In this document: positions 27,682 to 36,515 of the stretch, piece by piece
How the letters are laid out: every line of letters begins with the position of its first letter
How positions within the stretch are numbered: the first letter of the stretch is position 1
Assembly: GCA_015258785.1 (NCBI GenBank)
Contig: JABZHP010000003.1
Span: 1 to 64,000 of the forward strand
Direction: 5' to 3'
Origin: Atopobium sp.
GTDB taxonomy: Bacteria > Actinomycetota > Coriobacteriia > Coriobacteriales > Atopobiaceae
Length of the DNA stretch: 64,000 bases
Translations under genes and position numbers: made by a program
The notes under the pieces: generated by a model
The model's database searches: none
Seen by the model: only the letters and a program-made list of their open reading frames with translations
What the model was told of the DNA's origin: nothing

Positions 27682-28535
27682 TAACGGTTCACGCTTTCTG
27701 GGTCAATCTTTTCTTGGATACGCTTTAAGGTGCGACGAAGCAGCCTTGAAACCTGTACCTGAGAGATATTAAGTTTCTCCGCAATCTCTACCTGAGTAAG
27801 GCCTTCAACAAAACGCATACGAATAATCTCTTGCTCTCGTGGCGAGAAGTCTCTAATGGCCTCTTCAAGCACAATGCGGTCATCAGAACCAGCAAGATCC
27901 TCATCTTCGGTCACATACTGATCAATGATTGAAGGAGTCTCGTCGCCATCAGCACCAGAGCCGCCTCCCTCAAGAGGAACAGAGCTATAAGCGCTAGAAG
28001 ACTCCATAGCCTCAAGAACCTCTTCAACGTTAGTATCAAGGCGCTGGGCAATCTCTTCAATTGAAGGGCTTCTTTGCAGCTCTTTAGTCAAATCATCAGT
28101 GACCTGATTAATCTTGGACGAAAGCTCCTGCAAACGACGAGGAACACGTACTGACCAGCCTTTATCGCGGAAGTGACGCTTGATTTCTCCCATGATGGTT
28201 GGCGTTGCATATGTTGTAAATTCAAGACCACGATCAGGCTCAAACCTATCAATTGCCTTGATAAGTCCAATGGTTCCCACCTGAATCAAATCATCAAGAG
28301 GTTCTCCACGGTTTTTAAACTTGGAGGCCAAAAAGCGCACGAGGTTTAAGTGACTCACGATAAGCTGGTCTCTTACCTCAGGGTCTTTTGTTTCTTTATA
28401 TTGGGCAAAGAGCTTTCGTGTTCTATCTTTATCCCAGGCCGGGGTACCTTTAGAAGCACGGCGAGCAGCTCTTCTTGCGGCTTTCTGCTCTTCTGCAGAT
28501 GCCTGTACTGCCTCGTTAGCTTCAGGTTTAGGCAT
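27681..28535 (-). CDS. sigB: SigB/SigF-type RNA polymerase sigma factor
   Basis: Group 3 sigma-70 factor of 284 residues. Region 2 contains HLNLVRFLASKFKNRGEPLDDLIQVGTIGL-type core and -10 recognition segments followed by FTTYATPTIMGEIKRHFRD. Region 3 begins at about 120 with VRVPRRLQEL, and region 4 ends in the helix-turn-helix EGLTQVEIAEKLNISQVQVS. The ATG at 28535 overlaps the end of the RsbW-like gene by 8 bases; a GTG two codons upstream is an alternative. The overlap with an anti-sigma gene is the usual SigB arrangement. Target promoters were not identified here. Confidence 0.9.
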   Translation of the reverse strand: MPKPEANEAVQASAEEQKAARRAARRASKGTPAWDKDRTRKLFAQYKETKDPEVRDQLIVSHLNLVRFLASKFKNRGEPLDDLIQVGTIGLIKAIDRFEPDRGLEFTTYATPTIMGEIKRHFRDKGWSVRVPRRLQELSSKINQVTDDLTKELQRSPSIEEIAQRLDTNVEEVLEAMESSSAYSSVPLEGGGSGADGDETPSIIDQYVTEDEDLAGSDDRIVLEEAIRDFSPREQEIIRMRFVEGLTQVEIAEKLNISQVQVSRLLRRTLKRIQEKIDPESVNR

Positions 28536-28911
28536 GTGCACCGCCAGAAATCTTTACAAGATGAAGCGTATAACCGTCATCGCTAAGCGCAAACTCATCA
28601 CAAATAGCGGAGAGTAGTAACTCTACAAGCTCTAGTGGCTGAGAATTATCTGCCTCAGACTCAACTGGATCCTCATCACCCAAGTCAAAATCAATAGCCA
28701 TAGTATTGTCTTCGAGGGTAAACGTAATATCTACAGAGTCTTTCTGAGTGCCGCAAGCAAAGACAAAGCCTTCTTCTGCGGCCATTTTGACATCTTCAAG
28801 CTCATCAACATTCATCTTGCACAAAACAGCAAGATTAGCAGCCATCATTCTAATGGAGCGAGCAAATGTTGGATCTGCAGGAGCGGAAAGCTCAACAATT
28901 TTTTGTGCCAT
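28528..28911 (-). CDS. RsbW-like anti-sigma factor, ATP-binding motifs degraded
   Basis: A 127-residue protein immediately before, and overlapping, the sigma factor gene. Size and the LEDVKMAAEEGFVFAC segment match the start of the GHKL/HATPase fold of RsbW and SpoIIAB. The N-box asparagine that holds ATP-Mg appears to be replaced by Phe, and the glycine-rich lid is absent. If so, it could still hold the sigma factor but would not phosphorylate an anti-anti-sigma. No rsbV-like gene is next to it. Function as an anti-sigma is inferred from position. Confidence 0.7.
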   Translation of the reverse strand: MAQKIVELSAPADPTFARSIRMMAANLAVLCKMNVDELEDVKMAAEEGFVFACGTQKDSVDITFTLEDNTMAIDFDLGDEDPVESEADNSQPLELVELLLSAICDEFALSDDGYTLHLVKISGGAHA

Positions 28912-28917
28912 TACAAT

Positions 28918-29529
28918 CTACTCCTCAGACTTCTGAGAAGACTCAGAACCGTACTCAATATAGAACTGCTCAGTGCGAGCTGGTTTAGAATGCTTTGTCT
29001 TGTCCTGAGAAAGCAGAGGAAGCTCCTCAAGATACTCTTGAGCACGCTGTGCACTCTGTTGTGCGGAAGCAGTCGCACCGCTCAGGCGAGCCTGAGCTAC
29101 CTCAGCAAGCTTGGAAGGATTCAAAGATCCGCCAAGACCAGTTCCCAGCTTTGAAACAGACTCAACAACACCTGTGACAGCATCACTTGCAGCTTTGCTG
29201 ACTGTTGCAGTTACGGCTGATGCTGCGCCAGAAACGGTTGCTACATCACCAAGAACCACATTGAGGCTCTCAAGAGAGGTATTAGCGTTCTCTGCAGCCT
29301 CATCAACCTTCTGCATGAGTGCAGGTAGCTGCTTAATGGTTGGATCAAGCTCATCAACCATGCCATCAATCTTTGAAATAACAGGCTGAATCTGCTCAAT
29401 GGTATTGTTAGCTGAGAGTGTAATCTCAGTAATTGACCTTCTTGTTGTTCTTAGGGTCAGAGCGACCTCAACAATGGCCCAAACACCAACTACGGCTAAG
29501 ACTACAAGGGCAATCTGTAAGTAATCCAT
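28918..29529 (-). CDS. DUF948-type membrane-anchored protein
   Basis: Protein of 203 residues with an N-terminal transmembrane helix at about 5-24 and a long helical, coiled-coil-like region rich in Ala, Ser, Glu and Val. The layout and the early ITEITLSANNTIEQIQPVI region match DUF948 proteins such as B. subtilis YtxG, a SigB-dependent general stress protein. It precedes the RsbW-sigma pair by 6 bases, so a stress link is reasonable but not shown. Molecular function unknown. Confidence 0.7.
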   Translation of the reverse strand: MDYLQIALVVLAVVGVWAIVEVALTLRTTRRSITEITLSANNTIEQIQPVISKIDGMVDELDPTIKQLPALMQKVDEAAENANTSLESLNVVLGDVATVSGAASAVTATVSKAASDAVTGVVESVSKLGTGLGGSLNPSKLAEVAQARLSGATASAQQSAQRAQEYLEELPLLSQDKTKHSKPARTEQFYIEYGSESSQKSEE

Positions 29530-29620
29530 CTATGCCATCCCTCAAAGCTAACGGTTACAGTTCTTTTTATTTTACCCGAGGAGCGCCTTCTTGATGCTCC
29601 CACTTGAGTAATTCAAAATC

Positions 29621-30952
29621 CTAGACTTCCTCGTGACGATCACGCTCTGTAGCTGCAATTCTCCACGCTTCCCAACCTCTTGGAGATGGCGAGAAGAACG
29701 CACCACGTTCAAGTCCTTCTGGAAGATAACGCTGTTCAATCCACCCGCCAGGATAGTTATGCGGGTAGAGGTAGTTGCCGTACTCCTCAGAACCAGGGCG
29801 CGTACGATCCCTTAAGTAACTTGGAACTTCTCGCCTTGGACCTGTTCTAACCTCATGGAGAGCGGCATCAATACCTGCTTCTGCAGCATTAGATTTTGGA
29901 GCAAGCGCCATATAAATTACTGCTTGCGCAAGGTTAATTCTGCACTCGGGATATCCAATGACCTCAGCTGACCTGAATGCTGCATGTGCAATGAGCAGCG
30001 CCTGAGGATCGGCATTGCCAATATCTTCTGAGGCCAAAATCATAATGCGTCGAGCAATAAATTTAGGGTCCTCACCTGCATCAATCATGCGCGCAAGCCA
30101 ATAGAGTGCGGCATCTGGGTCTGAGCCACGCATGGACTTAATAAACGCAGAGATAATGTCATAGTGCATATCTCCTGCTTTATCGTAGGGAAGCCCGCGG
30201 CGAGGATTTGCCTCAAGAACGTTTTGCTTGGTAATAACAAGCGGCTCAGATGCCTTGTTGTCAGCAGATTCTGGAACATCAACCATTTGAGAAGCAAGCT
30301 CAAGAGAGGTTAGCGCTGCACGACCATCTCCGCCTGCAAGCGTCACGATCTCTTTACGAGCGGCTTCATCCAGGACAAATGTGCCAGCTAGGCCATCCTC
30401 TGATTCAAGTGCTCGCTGAATGAGCTCATCGATTGCCTCATCTGACAATGCATGCAGCTCCACTACACGAGAGCGAGAAATCAGAGCGCTGTTAACCTCA
30501 AAGTAAGGGTTTTCTGTAGTAGCGCCAATGAGTACAACAATTCTGTCTTCGACCGCATGAAGCAGGGCATCTTGCTGAGAGCGCGTAAAACGATGAATCT
30601 CATCAATGAACAGAATAGTTCTTCTACCTGCAGTTAAAAGCCTTGATTCTGCGGCTTCAATCTCTCTGCGAAGATCTTTAACGGTGCCCGTAATTGCCGA
30701 TACTTCTACAAATTCTGCGTGCGTTGTATGAGCAATAATGCGCGCAAGCGTGGTCTTTCCGGTGCCTGCTGGACCGTACAGCAAAACGGACGAGAGCGTA
30801 TCGTGCTCAATAGCTTTACGCAGCCAAGAGCCATGACCAACCGCATCTTTCTGACCCACGTATCCATCAAGCGTGGTAGGACGCATGCGAGCAGCAAGTG
30901 GTGCATTAGCTTTTTTAGCGGCACGTTCCATGCCAGAAAATAAAGTATCCAT
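29621..30952 (-). CDS. rarA: Replication-associated recombination protein RarA (MgsA)
   Basis: AAA+ clamp-loader-like ATPase that acts at stalled replication forks. The 443-residue protein has Walker A GPAGTGKTTLA, Walker B LFIDEIHRF, sensor 1 LIGATTENPYFEVNSALISR and a C-terminal tetramerisation domain with PKSNAAE and YLPEGLERGAFFSPS. The family is widespread. The window-wide motif GGCGAGAAG falls in the codons for FFSP near the C-terminus. Confidence 0.95.
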   Translation of the reverse strand: MDTLFSGMERAAKKANAPLAARMRPTTLDGYVGQKDAVGHGSWLRKAIEHDTLSSVLLYGPAGTGKTTLARIIAHTTHAEFVEVSAITGTVKDLRREIEAAESRLLTAGRRTILFIDEIHRFTRSQQDALLHAVEDRIVVLIGATTENPYFEVNSALISRSRVVELHALSDEAIDELIQRALESEDGLAGTFVLDEAARKEIVTLAGGDGRAALTSLELASQMVDVPESADNKASEPLVITKQNVLEANPRRGLPYDKAGDMHYDIISAFIKSMRGSDPDAALYWLARMIDAGEDPKFIARRIMILASEDIGNADPQALLIAHAAFRSAEVIGYPECRINLAQAVIYMALAPKSNAAEAGIDAALHEVRTGPRREVPSYLRDRTRPGSEEYGNYLYPHNYPGGWIEQRYLPEGLERGAFFSPSPRGWEAWRIAATERDRHEEV

Positions 30953-31057
30953 GCAGATATTTTACCCCGTCTCAAACATAAAAGCTTGGCGAGAAGCCCG
31001 CTCAGCACAAATGCTCTTTACGTGCCCGTTTGCCACACCGTGACTGAGTGGTAAACC

Positions 31058-32299
31058 TTACGCGCGTACTCCTTCTGCAAAGTAGCTCCTCTTTGGAAAG
31101 AGCTCCTGAGCTTCTGGGAAGAGCGCTTCGCAGGTAGCTACAAAGTAGTCATCAGTCATTGCAGAAATAAAATCAACAACAGTACGATGCACGTCACTCT
31201 TCCAGTCATAGGTATAGCCGTACCTAGAAAGGTGCCTGCTTACTGGCTCAATATGATGCTTAAAGATTGCAAGGCTCTGATCACCAGATTTAAGCGAGGA
31301 CAACTCGTATTCGTACAACTTCTCAAACAGGCGCTTAATGTCTTCAGAGAAATCACCATTGGCTTCTGATGCACCATAAATCTTATGGTAATTCTCGCGC
31401 TTTGCTCGTTTCATCTCTTTAAACGCCTCTTCTGAGAGAGAAATCTGAGGCTTACCAAAGCTATTCTGAACAATGTCTGCAACAAAAGCAGAAGTAGCCC
31501 ATGCGTTATAAGCACCACCAAGACCATCATCAAACGTTTCCTCTGTAGCAGCGCCCGCACGAAGTGCATCCTGTCTGTCTTTTCCAACATACGCAATAAT
31601 GTCAGAGATGCGCATGACGCAACCTTCAAGCGTCATAGGACGCAGGTGTGCAATAGCCTGAGGACCTCTCTCCCAGCAATCTTCTACCACCTTATCAAAC
31701 TCATCAAAAGTTGAAAGATCACTCATTTGAAGTATCTGCTGCTCAAACTCGCCGTTGTGGCAAATTACTCCGTCAAGCGTCTGCAAAGAGAGGTTTCTTG
31801 CATAGAGGCCGTCAAGCACGCGTACGCTCTGTACGTTGTGGAAAAACCAACGTCCCGTTTGCTCGTGATAAATATCATTGAGGAAATACTCCCCTGCATG
31901 ACCAAAAGGAGTATGTCCCACGTCATGACCAAGAGCAATTGCCTCAATTAAATCAAGGTTAAGGCCAAGGGCACGTCCAATATCTTTGGCAACTCTACAA
32001 ACAAGCTGTTCATGAAGGCCGCGACGCGTAATGTCATCATGCGCGCGGAACGAGAAGACCTGTGTTTTGCCGTTTAGTCTGTTATACGCGGGAGTGTGCA
32101 TGATTTTCTCGACATCTCGCATGAAAGCCGGACGTAAAAGCGATGCCTGATCATGGGTGGAATCTCGGCGAATGATGTCTTCATTTTTGCACGCGTAAGG
32201 ACTTAAGGTTCCCTTGGCTATTTGCTCAGCCACAAGGGCCTGAGTTTCTTCTGAAAGTTGTCCGGTCATATGAGTTGCAAAAGGATTAGTGATGTTCAT
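31058..32299 (-). CDS. dgt: dGTP triphosphohydrolase-like HD-domain protein
   Basis: HD-family nucleotide hydrolase of 413 residues that removes triphosphate from deoxynucleoside triphosphates. The metal ligands are in GLHEQLVCRVAKDIG, ALGHDVGHTPFGHAGE and a later Asp in MRISDIIAYVGKDRQD. The NRLNGKTQVFSF segment is typical of Dgt-like proteins. Start ATG at 32299 behind GAGAGGA. The promoter region contains a 17-bp element also found upstream of htrA (see 32344-32360). Confidence 0.88.
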   Translation of the reverse strand: MNITNPFATHMTGQLSEETQALVAEQIAKGTLSPYACKNEDIIRRDSTHDQASLLRPAFMRDVEKIMHTPAYNRLNGKTQVFSFRAHDDITRRGLHEQLVCRVAKDIGRALGLNLDLIEAIALGHDVGHTPFGHAGEYFLNDIYHEQTGRWFFHNVQSVRVLDGLYARNLSLQTLDGVICHNGEFEQQILQMSDLSTFDEFDKVVEDCWERGPQAIAHLRPMTLEGCVMRISDIIAYVGKDRQDALRAGAATEETFDDGLGGAYNAWATSAFVADIVQNSFGKPQISLSEEAFKEMKRAKRENYHKIYGASEANGDFSEDIKRLFEKLYEYELSSLKSGDQSLAIFKHHIEPVSRHLSRYGYTYDWKSDVHRTVVDFISAMTDDYFVATCEALFPEAQELFPKRSYFAEGVRA

Positions 32300-32343
32300 G
32301 TGTATCCTCTCTAGATGTTTTTCACCTCTAGTGTAGAAGTTTC

Positions 32344-32360
32344 ACCGGACAAAAACTCGT
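32344..32360 (-). promoter_or_regulatory. 17-bp element shared by dgt and htrA upstream regions
   Basis: Minus-strand ACGAGTTTTTGTCCGGT, 45 bases before the dgt start, differs at one position from ACGAATTTTTGTCCGGT 96 bases before the htrA start (49631-49615). Both are on the coding strand of the downstream gene. It could be an activator site or part of a special promoter; it does not match a sigma consensus that I recognise. Confidence 0.4.
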
Positions 32361-32397
32361 GTTGAATTTTGAGAGAGCTTCTAGGAAGGCTTGACGT

Positions 32398-33486
32398 CTA
32401 AAAAAGACTATCCTGAGGTGGTTGTTTTAAGGCCTCAAGCAGGTTTTTTGCCAAAAGTGCAGCTCCCTTAGAATTTGGATGCACATCATCGGCAAAATAT
32501 TTTTTCTCCTGAGGTAACAGTTTTTCTCCAGAAATACACTGCAAACCAAACTTACCGGCAACCTCTTCAATAATTTGAGGAATCTCGACGAAACAAGAAT
32601 AAGGGTGTGTGGGATACGCATCCTCAAAATAAGGTGTAGGTGTCAGAACCACCACGCGCGTATCTGCATACATCTGAGAAATCTGCCAGAGCGAATTTTG
32701 AATATCGTACGTTACCTGTGACTTTGAGCATTTTTCGTATCGATAATTTGCTCCAAGCGCAACAATAACTAAAGAAGCATCCTCAATAAACGTATACGAG
32801 CCAGGCTGATAAACTTGTCCACCAATTCCCTGGTTAACCACCTCAAGCTTCATGCGCTTAGCAAGACAGTGCGGCCAGGTTTTATCTGGGCGCTCCAGGA
32901 CAAAACCCTGCGCAATGGAATCGCCAAACACCACCAGTTTTTTCTTAGGCTCATCGGGCAAGAAAAACGTGCCATTGCCACGGAGATTTTTAACGGAAGC
33001 GCTCTGCAAACAGGGCAAGTAAACACTCACGTGATGCGTGTCATTAAAGCCTGGAAGCCTAGCAAGGTCATCCTGAGAGGTTTCTGTTTCTAGATGAATA
33101 GAAAGTGTCTGTTCACCTGCATCATCCAGCGAAAAGTTCTTGTAAGGTTTGCCATCAACTGTCACAAATACAGAGCTGAGTTTTTTAAGATACGTGGCTT
33201 TAAGTAACTGTAAAACAGAAGCGGCTCCCTTAGGAACTTTGTCAATTTTTAGATCAAGCACCACTTCTGAGCTGTCCGTGGTAAAAGAAACTAGAATATC
33301 TGAAGTACAAGCAGCCATCTGTTTAAAAAGACCGGGGTGCCAAGAAGAACAAGAGCCAATGACTCTAAGTTGATTGGGAGAAATACGCAGCGGATGAACC
33401 CATCCGTGAGCAAGTTTCTCTGACCATGATGTACCAAGTAAAAACTTAGATGCTGGCGAACTAATGCTCCACTCCCCAACTTCCAT
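32398..33486 (-). CDS. SGNH/GDSL hydrolase family protein
   Basis: Protein of 362 residues with an N-terminal beta-rich domain (about 1-180) and a C-terminal SGNH hydrolase domain. The four conserved blocks are visible: VVFGDSIAQG with the nucleophilic Ser, GIGGQ, LGAN with the Asn, and DDVHPNSKG with the Asp/His pair. No signal peptide is seen, so it is probably cytoplasmic. The ATG at 33486 is chosen because GGAGG lies 5 bases before it. The likely activity is esterase or acetylhydrolase on a carbohydrate; substrate unknown. Confidence 0.85.
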   Translation of the reverse strand: MEVGEWSISSPASKFLLGTSWSEKLAHGWVHPLRISPNQLRVIGSCSSWHPGLFKQMAACTSDILVSFTTDSSEVVLDLKIDKVPKGAASVLQLLKATYLKKLSSVFVTVDGKPYKNFSLDDAGEQTLSIHLETETSQDDLARLPGFNDTHHVSVYLPCLQSASVKNLRGNGTFFLPDEPKKKLVVFGDSIAQGFVLERPDKTWPHCLAKRMKLEVVNQGIGGQVYQPGSYTFIEDASLVIVALGANYRYEKCSKSQVTYDIQNSLWQISQMYADTRVVVLTPTPYFEDAYPTHPYSCFVEIPQIIEEVAGKFGLQCISGEKLLPQEKKYFADDVHPNSKGAALLAKNLLEALKQPPQDSLF

Positions 33487-33603
33487 ACGCACCTCCAATC
33501 ACAAGTTAAATTACTATAGTTATATACTACGAGGTTAATAGAGAGTATTACAATCTTTAGTAACAAATAAACTGCTCTTGTTGTCCATAGGGAGGCAACA
33601 GAT

Positions 33604-33885
33604 ATGTTTAGCGAGAAGATTTTTAATTTTTCAGAACCGATTTCTAGAAAAACATTTCGCACAGTATTACTTATTAGTTTTCTTGTCTATCAGGGCGCGC
33701 GACTACTGTGGAAACAGGGACTTATTCCGCCATTACTATTTTTTCTAGTATCAATTCTGCTCGAGATTATTAATTGCTATCTCGTTTTTAGAAGCGAAAA
33801 TAAAAAATGGGTAAAGATTTCACTTTTAGTTTTTCTTGCCTTTGCTCTCGTATTTGAGATTAGCCATGTTATTTATTTTCTTTAA
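33604..33885 (+). CDS. Small three-helix membrane protein, unknown function
   Basis: A 93-residue open frame behind a strong GGGAGG ribosome site, in divergent orientation to the SGNH hydrolase gene. It has an N-terminal amphipathic stretch and three hydrophobic helices at about 19-36, 41-61 and 71-92. I do not recognise the family. Its stop is 10 bases before the left arm of the terminator that has been split by the mobile element, so this terminator once served it and the convergent permease gene. Confidence 0.7.
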   Translation: MFSEKIFNFSEPISRKTFRTVLLISFLVYQGARLLWKQGLIPPLLFFLVSILLEIINCYLVFRSENKKWVKISLLVFLAFALVFEISHVIYFL

Positions 33886-33894
33886 CCGGTGAAT

Positions 33895-34351
33895 AAAACC
33901 CTCTTCTGTGAACTGCCTCCCATTTCTTAGACACGAGAAATAGAAAGCAGTTCAAAACACACCTAAGTCGGATAATCTGTCAAAAAGACGTATACATTAC
34001 GCTGAAAATACCTCAATCATGCAGATTATCGTCATTAGATGTGTAAAATGCCCGCATCTGAGCAGAATATCTGACTTAGGTGTGTTCTGTAGATACTAAA
34101 TTTATCGATAGTTAAATTTCTTATATAAGTCTATTCATGTTTAAGCATATTAGATGAAGTTTATGCATAGATATGCATATCAGGTAGTGTGAGCGCCTAG
34201 CTGTCTGGCTATCTTGATTAGAAACATGTCGATTCTTCAGCAGAACCTACCAAAGCTGCGCTATTTTGTGCGCCAGACCTAAAAGCTGGCGCTAACACGC
34301 TGCAGAATCATAATCACCTGCATATGAACTACCTGCACAGAAGAGGGTTTT
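33895..34351. terminator. Bidirectional terminator split by an inserted element
   Basis: AAAACCCTCTTCTGTG (33895-33910) is a perfect 16-bp inverted match to CACAGAAGAGGGTTTT (34336-34351). T-rich tracts lie on both outer sides (TTTTTC after the right arm; TTTTATTC after the left arm when read on the minus strand). The arms sit at the junction of two convergent genes, where a bidirectional terminator is expected, but are 425 bases apart. A repeat element occupies what was the loop. Confidence 0.75.
33909..34333 (+). mobile_element. Non-autonomous repeat element, copy 1 (MITE-like)
   Basis: About 425 bp without a coding frame, matching the reverse complement of 55900-56361 over nearly its whole length. 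The left end TGAACTGCCTCCCATTTCTT resembles IS3-family terminal repeats and folds on itself to 33954. Inside is a long inverted repeat (33957-33979 with 34063-34086, about 24 bp with two mismatches) and a second structured block near 34240-34320. The right end lacks about 37 bases of the terminal hairpin present in copy 2. Confidence 0.75.
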
Positions 34352-34379
34352 TCATATGCATTATATAAGGCTTACTTAA

Positions 34380-35375
34380 TTACTCAGTAGCAGGTGCTTC
34401 TTCTGGAGCCTGAGCCTCAGTAGTGTCATTTTTCTTTTTGAGCTTCTTATCAAGCCAACCCGTAAATGCTGGAGCTACCAGTGCAGTAATAACTACAGCA
34501 GCTGCAAGCTGAGCGTTTGCGTTTGCAACAACCTGAGCTGTATACGTTGGATCAACAGAAGCAACCGCAGCAGGAGTGGTTGTTGCGGTACCAGCAATAG
34601 TTGCGCTTGCAAGACTTGCCTTACCAGAGCCGCCAAGAAGACGCTCAACAAGCATGGTAAGAATACCCGTGATGATGCAAAGTACTGCTAAGAGAATGCC
34701 TGATGGACCACCAGTAATAAGATTCTCAACACTCATACCACAACCAAGAGCAAAGCCAACAACAGCAATACAGGGGTTAATACCAGGAACCAAAAGCCCC
34801 CTGATAAATGGACTAAGGTTGCCAAGAACAACACCAAGGACTAGAGGAAGAAGGGTACCCGCAAGTGCGGTAGGAGAAATTGCCGCAACACCTGCTGCAC
34901 CTAGGGCAATCATGGTAACCGCAGGACCCGCAACAAGAGACAAAACTGCAGCCGCGCCCTGCTCATCGGGAGTCCCGTACTCAGCAGTAATACCAATGTA
35001 CAGAGCAACATTACAGAAGGTAATACCACCAATGATAGAAAGTGCATTAAGACCAAAGAAATTATCGTTCATGAACTTAGCAACAAACAGGCCAAAGGCA
35101 ATAGCAATAGCGAGCTTAGGAATAAGAATGGTCAGGCCAGTCTTCAAAACCTTGGGAACAGTCTTCAGATCAATGGAGGCGCCAACAAACAACAAAACAA
35201 TGCCAACAATTGCAGGAGCTCCCTTAGCAACAGCAGTGGTGAAGCTACCAATTTCTAGAACCTGAGGAACAAATGAGTGAAGAAGTAGGCCTACAGAAAG
35301 CGGATACAGCATAATATCGCCGGGAAACCTGGGAACGCCAATTTTACGAGTTGCTTTTTGCTGTTCAGCTGCCAT
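34380..35375 (-). CDS. kdgT: 2-keto-3-deoxygluconate permease family protein
   Basis: Membrane protein of 331 residues with about ten hydrophobic segments and the KdgT-type PRFPGDIMLYPLSVGLLLHSF opening and TPDEQGAAAVLSLVAGP loop. KdgT imports 2-keto-3-deoxygluconate with protons. The C-terminal ~25 residues are charged and rich in Ala, Pro and Glu. No kdgK, kdgA or pectin-degradation genes are nearby, so the substrate in this organism may differ. It converges with the small membrane protein gene. Confidence 0.8.
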   Translation of the reverse strand: MAAEQQKATRKIGVPRFPGDIMLYPLSVGLLLHSFVPQVLEIGSFTTAVAKGAPAIVGIVLLFVGASIDLKTVPKVLKTGLTILIPKLAIAIAFGLFVAKFMNDNFFGLNALSIIGGITFCNVALYIGITAEYGTPDEQGAAAVLSLVAGPAVTMIALGAAGVAAISPTALAGTLLPLVLGVVLGNLSPFIRGLLVPGINPCIAVVGFALGCGMSVENLITGGPSGILLAVLCIITGILTMLVERLLGGSGKASLASATIAGTATTTPAAVASVDPTYTAQVVANANAQLAAAVVITALVAPAFTGWLDKKLKKKNDTTEAQAPEEAPATE

Positions 35376-35480
35376 TATCAGCTCCTTTGCCCTAGTCGGT
35401 CAAAAAATAGTTGACCTACTTTATCAGCACAAAGAAACATTTTTAAAAAGTACTGTACAAATTAACAATTTGGCTACAAA

Positions 35481-35517
35481 CGCGAGAAGACCTTACAAAC
35501 TGCAAGGTCTTCTCGCG
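35481..35517 (-). terminator. Long hairpin after the amino-acid binding-protein gene, carrying a motif pair
   Basis: Perfect 14-bp stem CGCGAGAAGACCTT / AAGGTCTTCTCGCG with a 9-base loop. It lies 44 bases beyond the stop of the ABC binding-protein gene and carries CGAGAAG on each strand. Only a short TTT follows on the minus strand, so the terminator may be weak. It is the clearest case of the motif placed as an inverted pair at a transcript end. Confidence 0.7.
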
Positions 35518-35560
35518 AAATGGGTGTAATTGAGCTGTAAAGACGGACTAGGCCCAGAAC

Positions 35561-36457
35561 TTAGATTTTGCCGCCCTCAACGACCATAGTATTCGGATCT
35601 ACTTCATCGCCATAAATTGGAGCAAGCGTCTCTTCATAGGCCTTGTGGAAGAAGTTCTCCTCTGCGAGTGGGCCAGTGATCTCGTTATTGATAAACTCCA
35701 ACAGCGAAGAGTTGCCCTTGTGAACTGCAGCGGCAATAGTATCGGAGTCGCCCAGGTCATCAATGCCAACAACAAAGCCAGGGTTAGACTTAATCCATGC
35801 AAGTACCTCAGTGTTATCGGTTGAGAAAGCATCACCGCGGCCGTCGAGCAGTGCATTATACGCATCAGCATAGCTATCAAATTTGACCAGCTCAACCTTA
35901 GGCGCGTTCTTAGCAAACCAAACCTCAGCTGTGGTTCCCTTAGAAACAATAAGCTTCTTGCCATCAAGCTGCGAAACGTCTGTAATTGGTGCAGAGGATG
36001 GAGAAACAACGCCCAGCTTAATCTTCATGTATGGCAGAGAGAAATCAACCTTCTCTTTACGGTCATCAGTTACCGTAAAGTTTGCCAACATGATGTCTGC
36101 CTTATTGGACTGCAAGAAAGGCACGCGATTTTGTCCGTCAGTGGCAATGTAGTTGATCTTGACGCCCATATCCTTTGCAAGGCGCTCAGCAAAAACAATG
36201 TCGTAACCAGCGTAATTACCGTTTGCATCAACGTAACCAAAAGGAGCCTTGTCGCTAAAGACGCCGATATTTACCGTGCCTGCCTTCTTAATGTCATCAA
36301 GAGTTCTAAACTTTGAGTCTGTATCAGAAGATCCACCCTGAGCTCCGTCAGAATCCTTTTTCTTGCAAGCTGCCAAAAGAGCTGCAGCAGAAAGTGCGCT
36401 TGCACCAAGGAAAGCACGGCGAGAAAGAGAAGCGGAAGTATTTTCAAAGAAGTTCAT
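35561..36457 (-). CDS. Amino-acid ABC transporter substrate-binding lipoprotein
   Basis: Family 3 extracellular solute-binding protein of 298 residues from the ATG at 36457 (AGGA upstream). The N-terminus has a twin-arginine motif SRRAFLG followed by a hydrophobic stretch and the lipobox LLAAC, so export as a Tat-dependent lipoprotein is probable. GTVNIGVFSDKAPFGYVDANG and a later GYDIVFAERLAKDMG are typical of polar amino-acid binding proteins. It is the last gene of the operon permease-permease-ATPase-binding protein. The ligand (glutamate, cysteine or another polar amino acid) is not determinable. Confidence 0.88.
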   Translation of the reverse strand: MNFFENTSASLSRRAFLGASALSAAALLAACKKKDSDGAQGGSSDTDSKFRTLDDIKKAGTVNIGVFSDKAPFGYVDANGNYAGYDIVFAERLAKDMGVKINYIATDGQNRVPFLQSNKADIMLANFTVTDDRKEKVDFSLPYMKIKLGVVSPSSAPITDVSQLDGKKLIVSKGTTAEVWFAKNAPKVELVKFDSYADAYNALLDGRGDAFSTDNTEVLAWIKSNPGFVVGIDDLGDSDTIAAAVHKGNSSLLEFINNEITGPLAEENFFHKAYEETLAPIYGDEVDPNTMVVEGGKI

Positions 36458-36515
36458 TTCAAATCCTAACAAGTTGTATCAATTGCTACATCATCTACGT
36501 GCAAAAACACGCTAT

